NCBI GenBank assembly: GCA_029250885.1 | Contig: JAQXEK010000005.1 | Coordinates: 1-64,000, forward strand | Origin: Planctomycetota bacterium | Lineage (GTDB): Bacteria > Planctomycetota > UBA1135 > GCA-002686595 | Direction: 5' to 3' | Length of the DNA: 64,000 nt | In this document: positions 53,676 through 61,288 of the stretch, piece by piece | Position numbering within the stretch: position 1 is the first letter of the stretch | Layout: the number at the start of each line of letters is the position of its first letter | Notes under the pieces: generated by a model | What the model saw: the letters and a program-made list of their open reading frames with translations, nothing else | What the model was told of the DNA's origin: nothing | Databases searched by the model: none | Program-made: the position numbers and the translations under genes

Positions 53676-54368
53676 ATGTCGAAAGCCGTCTTTTGCGCGG
53701 TTCTTGGCGCGTTGCCCTTAGTCCTAGATGGGACCGGTGCCCTGGGCTCGGCTTGGCCCCGGGGAACCCTGCCTGCGGGTATGTCGCGCCTCGCCCTAGC
53801 CTTCTTGCCATGGTTTGTTCTGTTTGGTGCGCCCCTCGGCCGAGCGCGCCTCGGGCACGCCCAAGGCGACCAGTCTCCGCTTGCGGGCGGCCTGCTGTTG
53901 GGGCTGCCCCTGTTCGCCTTTGCAGGGGCCAGCGATTTGGCCGCGGGTCTCCCCCTTGGCCCGCTGCTCGGAGCGGCCGCCGCTGCCCTCGTCATGCTGC
54001 TCTTGCTGTGCAATCCCCGGCCCCCGGTCGCGTCCGAAGCGGACTCCTGCGTTGGTCCTGGCTATCGCGACCTGGCTTGGTTTGGCCTTGTGCTGGTGCC
54101 CGTGATGGTTGCCATGTCCATTGGCCTGGCCAAGGGCGGCGCGCCTCTCTCCCCTGGCGACGCCCAGGGCTGGCTCTCTTGGAGTCCCTTAGGTTGGTGC
54201 CTGCTTTGGGCGGCCGAGAACCCGGACCTCGAGCCGCGTCTGGCCCTAGCGCCCTTCGGCGCCCTGGCCGCAGCCGTCGCGGTCCGCGCCGCCGCTTTGG
54301 CGGGGCAGCGGGCGCCCGGACCGAATCACCCAGCCGCAACCCAGGACCAGCAGGAGGACGAGGCGTGA
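53676..54368 (+). CDS. Polytopic membrane protein of unknown function
   Basis: From ATG 53676 the 230-residue protein has about six hydrophobic helices (for example LAGGLLLGLPLFAFAGASDLAAG, LGPLLGAAAAALVMLLLLC, LAWFGLVLVPVMVAMSIGLA, ALAPFGALAAAVAVRAAALAG) and an acidic, Gln-rich tail. The frame is open upstream, overlapping the previous gene, so the start is uncertain. Its stop overlaps the next start (GTGA). Confidence 0.6.
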   Translation: MSKAVFCAVLGALPLVLDGTGALGSAWPRGTLPAGMSRLALAFLPWFVLFGAPLGRARLGHAQGDQSPLAGGLLLGLPLFAFAGASDLAAGLPLGPLLGAAAAALVMLLLLCNPRPPVASEADSCVGPGYRDLAWFGLVLVPVMVAMSIGLAKGGAPLSPGDAQGWLSWSPLGWCLLWAAENPDLEPRLALAPFGALAAAVAVRAAALAGQRAPGPNHPAATQDQQEDEA

Positions 54369-55456
54369 AGGGCTACCTTTTCAGCAGCTTGCTCATGGCG
54401 ATCTTGCTGTTCGCGGCGGTGCCCTTGGCCGACGCAGGCGAGAGCCGGCTCAGCTATGGTCGACTCGCCCTGGACGGCGACATCGAGTCCGTGGTGCTGG
54501 ACTTCGGGCCCCTGGGCACGACGACCATCCATGGCGACAAGCCCGGACAGGACGCCGTCCTGTCCCGCAGCTTCTCCGGGGCAACGATCTCGATCCCCAT
54601 TCCCGTTGGCCCCGAGCGCGGCTCGGTTCTAGTCCCGACGGTGACCGCCACCGGTGGGGGAGAGGCGCGCTACCTTGGATGGGAGCGTGCCCCCGGGCCG
54701 CTTCCCAAGGCACTTGCCCAGCGCTCATTGCCACCCGTCGAGCGCCCCCTGCCGAGCCCGTCCGTCATGGGCCTGCTGCTGCTGGCCCTCTCCTACGTGG
54801 GCACCTGGCTTCTATGGAGGAGCCGCCGACCGCGCCTGGCCCTAGCCTTGGCCGCAACCTCCGCCACCTGCCTGGCCGCCCTAGGCGGAGCCCTAGTCTC
54901 CCTGGACAAGAGCCAACGCCAGGTGATCGACTTCGCCGCCCAGCAAGACCAGCCCGACTCGTGGCAGGGAATCCAAACCAAGGGCGCCATCGAGTCCATC
55001 CCCTTCGGCCCAGCCTGCCTAGCCCTAGAGGTCGTTCCCAGCCACTCCCCCCTAGGGTTTCAAGTCCCCCTAGCCGAGATCATGCCCAGCGCTGGCACCC
55101 AGCAAGGGGTCTTTACCTGGCAAGCCCAGGCCCCCCGTGCCGCTCGCTTATGGACCCGAACCCCCTGGAACGGCTCCAAGGGCCCCTGGCTAAGTCAACT
55201 CGATGGGGGACAGCTCCAGCAAAGCCTAGGCGACCTCCCTATGGCCTGGCTCCGCACCCAATCCAGCCATATCACCCCCCTAGGCCCCATGCCCGCTGAA
55301 AAACCCCCCGAAACAACCGCCCAACCCCCTGCTCCCCCTGCCTGGCTCATCGCCGCCCTCCCCATGGGCCAAGCCACCTTCCTAGCCCGCCTAAACCAAC
55401 CCAAGACCTACCTCCGAGCCACCTACCCCGCGTACACCCCTCCGAACGATAGATGA
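54365..55456 (+). CDS. Membrane protein with signal and C-terminal extracytoplasmic domain, unknown function
   Basis: The GTG at 54365 overlaps the previous stop. The 363-residue protein begins VKGYLFSSLLMAILLFAAVPLADAG (signal or anchor). It has a beta-rich domain (SRSFSGATISIPIPVGPERGS), two helices (VMGLLLLALSYVGTWLLW and LALALAATSATCLAALGGALV) and a Pro/Gln-rich end. The gene upstream (53676) is also a membrane protein, so the two may form a complex. Not recognised. Confidence 0.6.
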   Translation: MKGYLFSSLLMAILLFAAVPLADAGESRLSYGRLALDGDIESVVLDFGPLGTTTIHGDKPGQDAVLSRSFSGATISIPIPVGPERGSVLVPTVTATGGGEARYLGWERAPGPLPKALAQRSLPPVERPLPSPSVMGLLLLALSYVGTWLLWRSRRPRLALALAATSATCLAALGGALVSLDKSQRQVIDFAAQQDQPDSWQGIQTKGAIESIPFGPACLALEVVPSHSPLGFQVPLAEIMPSAGTQQGVFTWQAQAPRAARLWTRTPWNGSKGPWLSQLDGGQLQQSLGDLPMAWLRTQSSHITPLGPMPAEKPPETTAQPPAPPAWLIAALPMGQATFLARLNQPKTYLRATYPAYTPPNDR

Positions 55457-55854
55457 CTTCGTCCCCTCCCTCCCCAGAGCCGTTGCGCCCCCAGAAGGCG
55501 TCTCGGTCAGCAGCAGGGTGGAGGAATCCCTCAGGGACGGCCCCCTAGACGCCCAGAACATCCCAGACCCCACCGGCCGTCCGGAACCCTGCTGCTGACC
55601 GAGGTGCCGGACGCCCAACCGCCCCCGCCGCGCGAAGCGCCCCTCACGATTCGATCAGAATCGAAGGAACCCAAGAAAAAGCATTGCCGGGGAAAGACCT
55701 CGTCGCTAATCTGTTCGGCCCATCGCGCCCGGGAACCGGGTGTCGTGTGCCAATAGAGGTAGTCCAGAGACTGCCCCCACTGGCCTGCCCACAAGGGTTT
55801 GGACCCAAAAGAAACAAGAAGCCGCTGCCTCTGCAGCCCTCTCTACCTTTTCAG
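55457..55854 (+). promoter_or_regulatory. rplM leader region with long inverted repeat
   Basis: This 398-base gap before rplM contains arms CTCGGTCAGCAGCAGGGT (55502-55519) and its exact complement (55586-55603). A nested inner pair (GGACGGCC 55535-55542 with GGCCGTCC 55575-55582) also folds. It could be a terminator for the upstream genes or a leader that regulates ribosomal protein synthesis. The remainder (55604-55854) has no clear gene or strong promoter. Confidence 0.55.
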
Positions 55855-56292
55855 ATGAAGACCACTAACCTCAAGCCGGAAGAAGTCGAGACACGCTGGT
55901 ACGTGTACGACGCCTCTGAGCACGCCCTCGGACGCATGGCCTCTAAGATTGCTATGCAGCTTATGGGCAAGGACCGCCCGACCTACACCCCGAACTTCTT
56001 GAACGGAGCTCACGTCGTCGTTGTTAACGCAGAGGGCGCGCGCCTCTCCGGCAAGAAGAACGAGCAGAAGGTCTACATGAGCTACTCAGGCTACGCCGGT
56101 GGCCTCAAGTCCACCTCTCTCGAATACGTTCGCGAGAACCGCCCGATCGACATCGTTCGCGAGGCCGTTCGACGCATGCTCCCGAAGAACCGTATTGGCC
56201 GCGAGATGCTCCGCAACCTTAAGGTCTACGCTGGCAACGAACATCCCCACCAGGCCCAAGCGCCTGACAACAAAGTCGAGGCAACTCTCTAA
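55855..56292 (+). CDS. rplM: Large ribosomal subunit protein L13
   Basis: At 145 residues this is full length from the ATG at 55855. It has RWYVYDASEHALGRMASKIAMQLMGKDRPTY, VVVVNAEGARLSGKK, and VRRMLPKNRIGREMLRNLKVYAGNEHPHQAQ, all diagnostic for L13. Its start follows CTCTACCTTTTCAG. The TAA overlaps the rpsI ATG by one base, the typical rplM-rpsI pair. Confidence 0.97.
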   Translation: MKTTNLKPEEVETRWYVYDASEHALGRMASKIAMQLMGKDRPTYTPNFLNGAHVVVVNAEGARLSGKKNEQKVYMSYSGYAGGLKSTSLEYVRENRPIDIVREAVRRMLPKNRIGREMLRNLKVYAGNEHPHQAQAPDNKVEATL

Positions 56293-56690
56293 TGGTAGTC
56301 AACAACCCATGGACCTGGGGTCTTGGCCGACGCAAGACGGCCGTGGCTCGCGTCCGTCTGAAGCCCGGTACCGGCGTCTTCACCGTAAACAACAAGCCGG
56401 TCGACGAGTACTTCGTCACTGACCGCGACCAGACCCAAGCCAAGGCTCCCTTGGTTCTGACTGAGTCCAGCGACTCCTACGACGTGCACGTCAACGTCAA
56501 GGGTGGCGGCCAGAACGGTCAAGCCGGTGCGGTGCTGCTGGGCATTGCCCGCGCAATTAAAGAGGTCAACCCCGCTCACTTCGAAGGCCTCCGCGAGGCT
56601 GGCCTCTTGACCCGTGACTCGCGTCAGGTCGAACGTAAGAAGCCCGGCCGTCGTGGTGCACGACGCGGCTTCCAGTTCTCGAAGCGCTAA
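56292..56690 (+). CDS. rpsI: Small ribosomal subunit protein S9
   Basis: This 132-residue protein has TWGLGRRKTAVARVRLKPGTG, GGGQNGQAGAVLLGIARA and the C-terminal PGRRGARRGFQFSKR. The last residues, SKR, reach the P-site tRNA and are conserved. Translation is coupled with rplM. Confidence 0.97.
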   Translation: MVVNNPWTWGLGRRKTAVARVRLKPGTGVFTVNNKPVDEYFVTDRDQTQAKAPLVLTESSDSYDVHVNVKGGGQNGQAGAVLLGIARAIKEVNPAHFEGLREAGLLTRDSRQVERKKPGRRGARRGFQFSKR

Positions 56691-56710
56691 GAGCCCCTGG
56701 GCTTTTTTGG

Positions 56711-56754
56711 AAGGCGGGCTCTGCTGGATTCAGTCCAGCGAGCCCGCTTTCTTT
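56711..56754 (+). terminator. Terminator after rpsI
   Basis: GCGGGCTC-T-GCTGGA pairs with TCCAGC-GAGCCCGC (a bulged stem), followed by TTTCTTT. A smaller hairpin (GAGCC-CCT-GGGCT plus six T) precedes it at 56693-56708. Confidence 0.85.
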
Positions 56755-56759
56755 ATAAT
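56754..56759 (+). promoter_or_regulatory. Candidate -10 for yebC
   Basis: A perfect TATAAT overlaps the terminator T run, 53 bases before the yebC start. The -35 is unclear because it would lie inside the terminator stem. Confidence 0.45.
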
Positions 56760-56812
56760 CACCATTTTCGCCCTGTTCGGACCTGGTCCGGACCCTGATC
56801 CAGAAACTCTCC

Positions 56813-57568
56813 ATGGCTGGCCACTCACACGCAGCAAACGTCAAGCGTCGCAAGGACTCGGTTAACGCCAAGAAGGCGAAGATCTTCAGCAAGTGCGCGC
56901 GGCACATCGTCTCGGCCTGCCGCGTCGGCGGCGCGGACGTCGATCAAAACCCACGGCTCGCCCTAGCCGTCGAGAAGGCTCGCGCGGCGAACATGCCGAA
57001 GGATAACATCGAGCGTGCGATCAAGAAGGGCGCTGGCAACAAGGACGGCGAAGAGTTCCAGGAGCTGGTCTACGAGGGATACGCGCCCGGCGGGAGCGCT
57101 CTGATGATTGTCTGCTTGACCGACAACCGCAACCGTACCGCACCGGACATCAAGTTCTGCCTGGAGAAGCGTGGTGGGAACCTGGGCGCCCAGGGTTCGG
57201 TCTCTTTCCTATTTGATCTGCGCTCGGTCTTCGTGGTCGAGTCCAACGATAAGGAAGAGGACGAGCTGATGGAGATCGCCCTGGAGGCCGGTGCCGAAGA
57301 CGTGAAAGTAGAGGAGGGCATCGCTACCTTCTACGGAGACGCCACGGAGTTCATCGAGCTCAAGGGCACCCTCGAGGCAGCCGGTTACGAGGAGTTCCTG
57401 ACCGCGGAAATCAGCTACGTACCCCAGACCGTGACTGAAGTGCCGACGATCGAGGAGGCCAAGAAGCTACTCAAGCTGATCGAAGCCCTCGAAGACAACG
57501 AGGACGTGCAAACGGTCTCAGGCAACTTCCGCATCAACCCCGAGTGGGAAGAAGAGCTGAGCTCCTAG
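56813..57568 (+). CDS. yebC: YebC/PmpR-family (TACO1-like) regulator or translation factor
   Basis: The 251-residue protein starts MAGHSHAANVKRRKDSVNAKKAKIFSKCAR, a variant of the usual MAGHSKWANIKHRK. It also has NMPKDNIERAIKKGAG, YEGYAPGGSALMIVCLTDNRNRT and LEALEDNEDVQTVSGNF. YebC proteins act as transcription regulators in some bacteria and ease translation of proline stretches in others. The ATG follows CTCTCC. Confidence 0.95.
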   Translation: MAGHSHAANVKRRKDSVNAKKAKIFSKCARHIVSACRVGGADVDQNPRLALAVEKARAANMPKDNIERAIKKGAGNKDGEEFQELVYEGYAPGGSALMIVCLTDNRNRTAPDIKFCLEKRGGNLGAQGSVSFLFDLRSVFVVESNDKEEDELMEIALEAGAEDVKVEEGIATFYGDATEFIELKGTLEAAGYEEFLTAEISYVPQTVTEVPTIEEAKKLLKLIEALEDNEDVQTVSGNFRINPEWEEELSS

Positions 57569-57777
57569 CCTGCGATTCATGCCGCGCCAGCCCAAAGCCG
57601 CTCGCCTGTGGGCTAACTCCCAAACGATGGCTCCCGGTGCATACCTAGTACGGCCGAAACACCACTTTTGGTCACTATGCGCAGATTACCGGTGCGTCCT
57701 GCGTGATTCCTGGGGCCAAAGAGCCTAGCCTGAGACTCTTCTGTCCTTCCTTTTGTTCACTCATCCCCCCTATTCCC

Positions 57778-58704
57778 ATGGGCGACGGCCTTCGTACTAT
57801 TCGCATTGTCACCTCGGACGAGGTGCTCTTGAACTCCACCAGCGCAGCTGCCCAGAACCTCGAGGGCTGGGAGTTTGGTGGGGCGGCAACTGTAGATGAG
57901 CTGCGCGAGGGCGCTGGCGCCCCCGGCGACGTGATCCTGCTGGACGTGACCGCTGGCCCGGAGAACGCCTATGAATCCTGCCGCCGCCTAACGGGTACCT
58001 CCCGGGCTCGCATTTTTATCGTGGGCAACGATGACCTTGGGGTCGGTGGGGCGATTGCATCGTTCTGCGGTGCCTCGAAGGTGATTCCCAAGCCGATCTC
58101 GGCGAGCGCTCTGCGCGAGGCTTTGGCTGGCGCCGATCCTCGCCCGGCGCTGCAGGTCTCCGAGCGCGGAGCTGGCACCGAGCACGCCCTGCCCGAGTCC
58201 CTGTTGGGCGACCTCATGAGCGGCAGCACCCAGCCGATTCTACGGGCCCTGGTGGACCCCGAGACGGGCCTCTTCAACTACGAGTTCCTGACCTTCAAGC
58301 TGGACGAGGAGTTCAAGCGCGCGCGCCGCTTCGGCACGCCCCTGTCCTGCGTCATGCTGGGCTTTGAAGGCCAGGCTAGCGAGGACGTCTTGCGTCAGCT
58401 CGCGGGCGCCTTCCTCGAGACCTCCCGGGACACGGACGTACTGGGCCGTTTCGACGAGAGCTCGTTCCTCTTCTTCTTGCCGAACACCGGCCCCGACGGT
58501 GCCACCGTCATGGCCGAGCGAATCAAGGCTATCGCCAACGAGCGCGGCCTAAAGGACATCATCGGCGACCCCCTTGAGATCTCGGCGGGCATCGCATTCT
58601 ATCCCCACGTAGATGTTTCCAAACGCGAGGCTCTGTTCAGCCGCGCCCGGGACGCTTTCTTCGAGGCGCGTGAAGCGGGCGCCGGTCTCGTCACCGCCAA
58701 CTAG
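57778..58704 (+). CDS. Receiver-like plus degenerate GGDEF protein
   Basis: From ATG 57778 the protein has 308 residues. Residues 1-130 resemble a REC domain: IRIVTSDE at strand 1, LLDVT with Asp near 56, IFIVGNDD, and KVIPKPIS with the conserved Lys. Residues about 155-305 have a GGDEF fold (DPETGLFNYEFLTFKLDEEFKRARRFGTPLSCVML, ISAGIAFYPH). The active-site loop reads GRFDESSFLFFLP, so DESSF replaces GGDEF, and cyclase activity is unlikely. It probably senses or relays by protein contact or by nucleotide binding. It ends 19 bases before the ECF sigma gene. Confidence 0.8.
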   Translation: MGDGLRTIRIVTSDEVLLNSTSAAAQNLEGWEFGGAATVDELREGAGAPGDVILLDVTAGPENAYESCRRLTGTSRARIFIVGNDDLGVGGAIASFCGASKVIPKPISASALREALAGADPRPALQVSERGAGTEHALPESLLGDLMSGSTQPILRALVDPETGLFNYEFLTFKLDEEFKRARRFGTPLSCVMLGFEGQASEDVLRQLAGAFLETSRDTDVLGRFDESSFLFFLPNTGPDGATVMAERIKAIANERGLKDIIGDPLEISAGIAFYPHVDVSKREALFSRARDAFFEAREAGAGLVTAN

Positions 58705-58723
58705 TCGCACCCCAAGGAGAGTT

Positions 58724-59599
58724 TTGGCCGCTTGGAAACCTGACATTGACCTGCTGCAAGCGCGGGATGAATCAGAGTGGTGTCGAGTGGAAGAGCACTA
58801 CGGCGGCAGGCTCCTTGCCTATGCTGCAAGGCGCACAGCCGGCGATGTTCAGGCCGCAGAGGATGTCTTGCAAGAGACCCTACTGGGTGCCGTTCGAGGC
58901 ATTGCAAATTTCAATCGCGCCTACACCTTCGAGCAGTACATGTTCGGAATCGTGCGCAACCGTTCCATTGACTTCATGCGTCGCCGCAAGCTGCGCACAT
59001 TGCTGGGGGACGAGGAGAACGACGACTTCCCGGACCTTGACTCCTTCATCCACGACGACGATACGCCCAGCGCAATCGTCCGTGGTATCGAGCTCTCGGA
59101 GCGCGCCCAGGAGCTGCTCGGGGAGAGCCTCAAGGAGTGGGTGACCGAGACTTGGGCCTCCGGCGAATACCAGCGCGTAACCGTGCTTGAGGCTCTCTTT
59201 GCCGGGGGCTGGCGCAACCGCGATGTGTGGCGCGAGTTCGGTATGCGGAACGAGACCGCCGTGGCGGGTGTCAAGTTCCGGGCTATCAAACGCCTGCAGC
59301 AAATTGCCGCCCAGCGTGAGTCCGGTGGCGACCTGTTGGACTTCCTGGCCAAGGCCGAGGACGGTGGCGGGCGGCTGCTGGATTTGGATGTGTCCGCAAT
59401 CTGGATCGAGCTCAGTGTGGGCTGCCGCGAGCGCGGCGTGCTCGCCGATCTGCTGTCGGGGAACCTACCTGAGAAGGCCGAGCAGTTTATGGGGTTCCAC
59501 CTGAACAAGGTCAAGTGCGAGAGCTGTAGGGCCAACCTCGACGACCTCGCAAAAGATCCGGCCCAGGTCGATGCACTGCTCGCGCGCTTGGCAAAATAG
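58724..59599 (+). CDS. ECF-type sigma factor with Cys-containing C-terminal extension
   Basis: The TTG start at 58724 has AAGGAG four bases before it. Of 291 residues, the first half is sigma region 2 (EHYGGRLLAYAARRT, AEDVLQETLLGAVRGIANFNRAYTFEQYMFGIVRNRSIDFMRRRK). A region-4-like helix-turn-helix follows (EALFAGGWRNRDVWREFGMRNETAVAGVKFRAIKRLQQI). About 95 residues come after it, ending in FHLNKVKCESCRANL, which resembles the His/Cys zinc site of anti-sigma factors (zf-HC2). So one protein may combine sigma and a zinc-binding regulatory tail. The neighbour suggests a shared signal. Confidence 0.8.
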   Translation: MAAWKPDIDLLQARDESEWCRVEEHYGGRLLAYAARRTAGDVQAAEDVLQETLLGAVRGIANFNRAYTFEQYMFGIVRNRSIDFMRRRKLRTLLGDEENDDFPDLDSFIHDDDTPSAIVRGIELSERAQELLGESLKEWVTETWASGEYQRVTVLEALFAGGWRNRDVWREFGMRNETAVAGVKFRAIKRLQQIAAQRESGGDLLDFLAKAEDGGGRLLDLDVSAIWIELSVGCRERGVLADLLSGNLPEKAEQFMGFHLNKVKCESCRANLDDLAKDPAQVDALLARLAK

Positions 59600-59712
59600 G
59601 TCCCGGGGGCATCCACGGCACCACTTCGTAAGAGTCCTGTGCCGGGTCGCCCGTCGAAGCGATCATCTCCTTATTCTCTTGAACCCCCTTTCTGCCACCC
59701 TTCGTGTGCACC

Positions 59713-61215
59713 ATGTTGATTAAGAACTTAGCTCCCCTGCCCATTGCCCTTGTCGCCAGCCTCGGTGCGGCCACCGTGACCCCTGAGGCCCCTCCGGCGC
59801 CAGCAGCGGAGACCGCAGCTCTCAACCGGGCCCTCGACGACATCAGCGCTGATGAGATCAAGGCGGATATCTTTTTCATCGCGTCCGACGCCATGGGCGG
59901 GCGGGACACCGTCACGGCCGAGCAGCAGATCGCGGCTCGCTTTATCAAGGCACGCCTCAGCTACCTCGGCTTCCAGCCGGGCAACGGGGACAAATTCCTG
60001 TACGAGTATCCCCTCGATCAGAAGGCCCTCGACCGCGACTCCCTCACAGCTCATATCGGCGGCCAAGAGCCCCTGACCTATGGCACGGACTACTGCATGC
60101 CCGATTCCTTCGGCGTGGGCGACTTGACCACCGATGCGGGCGTCGTCTACTGCGGCGAAGGCGGCTCCAAGGACTTTCGCTCGGAAGAGCTCGCGGGCAA
60201 GTGGGCCCTGGTGGATTGGGACGAGCAGAACATCTACCGCTTGCGCAGTCGGGCGCGCAAGGCGGACGCGGTTGGCGTCTTGATCGCGCCGGCCCCCGAG
60301 TTCGAAGGCACCGGCATGATGGAGCGCTTCCGTGGCAGCGACGAGGGCAGCTTTACCGGTCGCGTCAGCTACCCGTCCTCCTCAAATGGCGGAAGGCCGA
60401 GTCGACCAGTCTTCCCGATACTCATCCTCACCAAGCAAGCGCGCGCGGACCTCGTCGCCAACTCCGAGCTCACCCAGGGAAAGGCCATCGATGGCACCTT
60501 CGCCGAGTCGCGAACGATAAAGGGTGGCGGCCAGGTCATGGCCGAGAACGTCTGCGGCTTCTGGCCCGGGTCAGATCCCGAGCTCAAGAACGAAGTGCTG
60601 ATCGTGTCCGCCCACTACGACCATGTGGGCACGCGTGATGGTGTGGTCTACAACGGCGCAGACGATAATGGTTCCGGTACGACGGGCCTCATGGCCGTGG
60701 CTTCGGCCTTGAAGGAGTACGGTCCGATGCGCCGCTCAGTCATGCTGATCTGGGTCTCCGGGGAAGAGAAGGGCCTGTGGGGCTCCAAGGCTTGGGCGAC
60801 AAACCCTAGCCTTCCCGAAGGTGCCCGCGCCGTGGCCAACATCAACATCGACATGATCGGACGCAACGCATCGAACGAGCTGTACCTCACCCCTAGCCCG
60901 GACCACAAGGACTTCGGCGGCCTGACCCGGCTGGGCGAAAAGTTCGGGCTCGAAGAGGGCTTTGGCGACTTCCCTGCGGCCCACAAGCAGGGTCTCCAGG
61001 GCCTAGGCAGCGCCGACCCCTACTACCAGCGTTCGGACCACGCCGAGTTCGCCAAGATGGGCATCCCCGTGTGCTTCTTCTTTGCCGGCGAGCACGAAGA
61101 CTACCACCAGCCCGGGGACACCCCGGACAAGATTGACTACGACAAGATTCACCGCGTGTCCCGCACCGTGGTGAAGATGCTCGACGCCCTACAGACCGAC
61201 ACCCTCGACCTGTAG
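59713..61215 (+). CDS. M28-family zinc peptidase
   Basis: From ATG 59713 the protein has 500 residues with a Sec signal (LAPLPIALVASLGAATV). It carries a PA-like insert (residues about 135-270) and the M28 core: IVSAHYDHVGT (His), NGADDNGSGTTGL (Asp), VSGEEKGLWGSKAW (Glu pair), NINIDMIGRN (Asp) and RSDHAEFAKMGIPVCFFFAGEHEDYHQPGD (His). These are the five metal ligands and catalytic Glu. It is a secreted aminopeptidase type; the substrate is unknown. Confidence 0.9.
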   Translation: MLIKNLAPLPIALVASLGAATVTPEAPPAPAAETAALNRALDDISADEIKADIFFIASDAMGGRDTVTAEQQIAARFIKARLSYLGFQPGNGDKFLYEYPLDQKALDRDSLTAHIGGQEPLTYGTDYCMPDSFGVGDLTTDAGVVYCGEGGSKDFRSEELAGKWALVDWDEQNIYRLRSRARKADAVGVLIAPAPEFEGTGMMERFRGSDEGSFTGRVSYPSSSNGGRPSRPVFPILILTKQARADLVANSELTQGKAIDGTFAESRTIKGGGQVMAENVCGFWPGSDPELKNEVLIVSAHYDHVGTRDGVVYNGADDNGSGTTGLMAVASALKEYGPMRRSVMLIWVSGEEKGLWGSKAWATNPSLPEGARAVANINIDMIGRNASNELYLTPSPDHKDFGGLTRLGEKFGLEEGFGDFPAAHKQGLQGLGSADPYYQRSDHAEFAKMGIPVCFFFAGEHEDYHQPGDTPDKIDYDKIHRVSRTVVKMLDALQTDTLDL

Positions 61216-61275
61216 AGTTCCTAAGCTTTGCCAGCTTCCCGGGCCACGCCTTCGACGGTAGGTTTGGGGGCTTGT

Positions 61276-61288
61276 TATTCTAGGCCGA
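61276..61288 (+). promoter_or_regulatory. Candidate -10 element, leaderless start
   Basis: TATTCT (61276-61281) ends six bases before ATG 61288, the same spacing as at 22257 and 19985. Transcription would start at the ATG. Confidence 0.35.
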
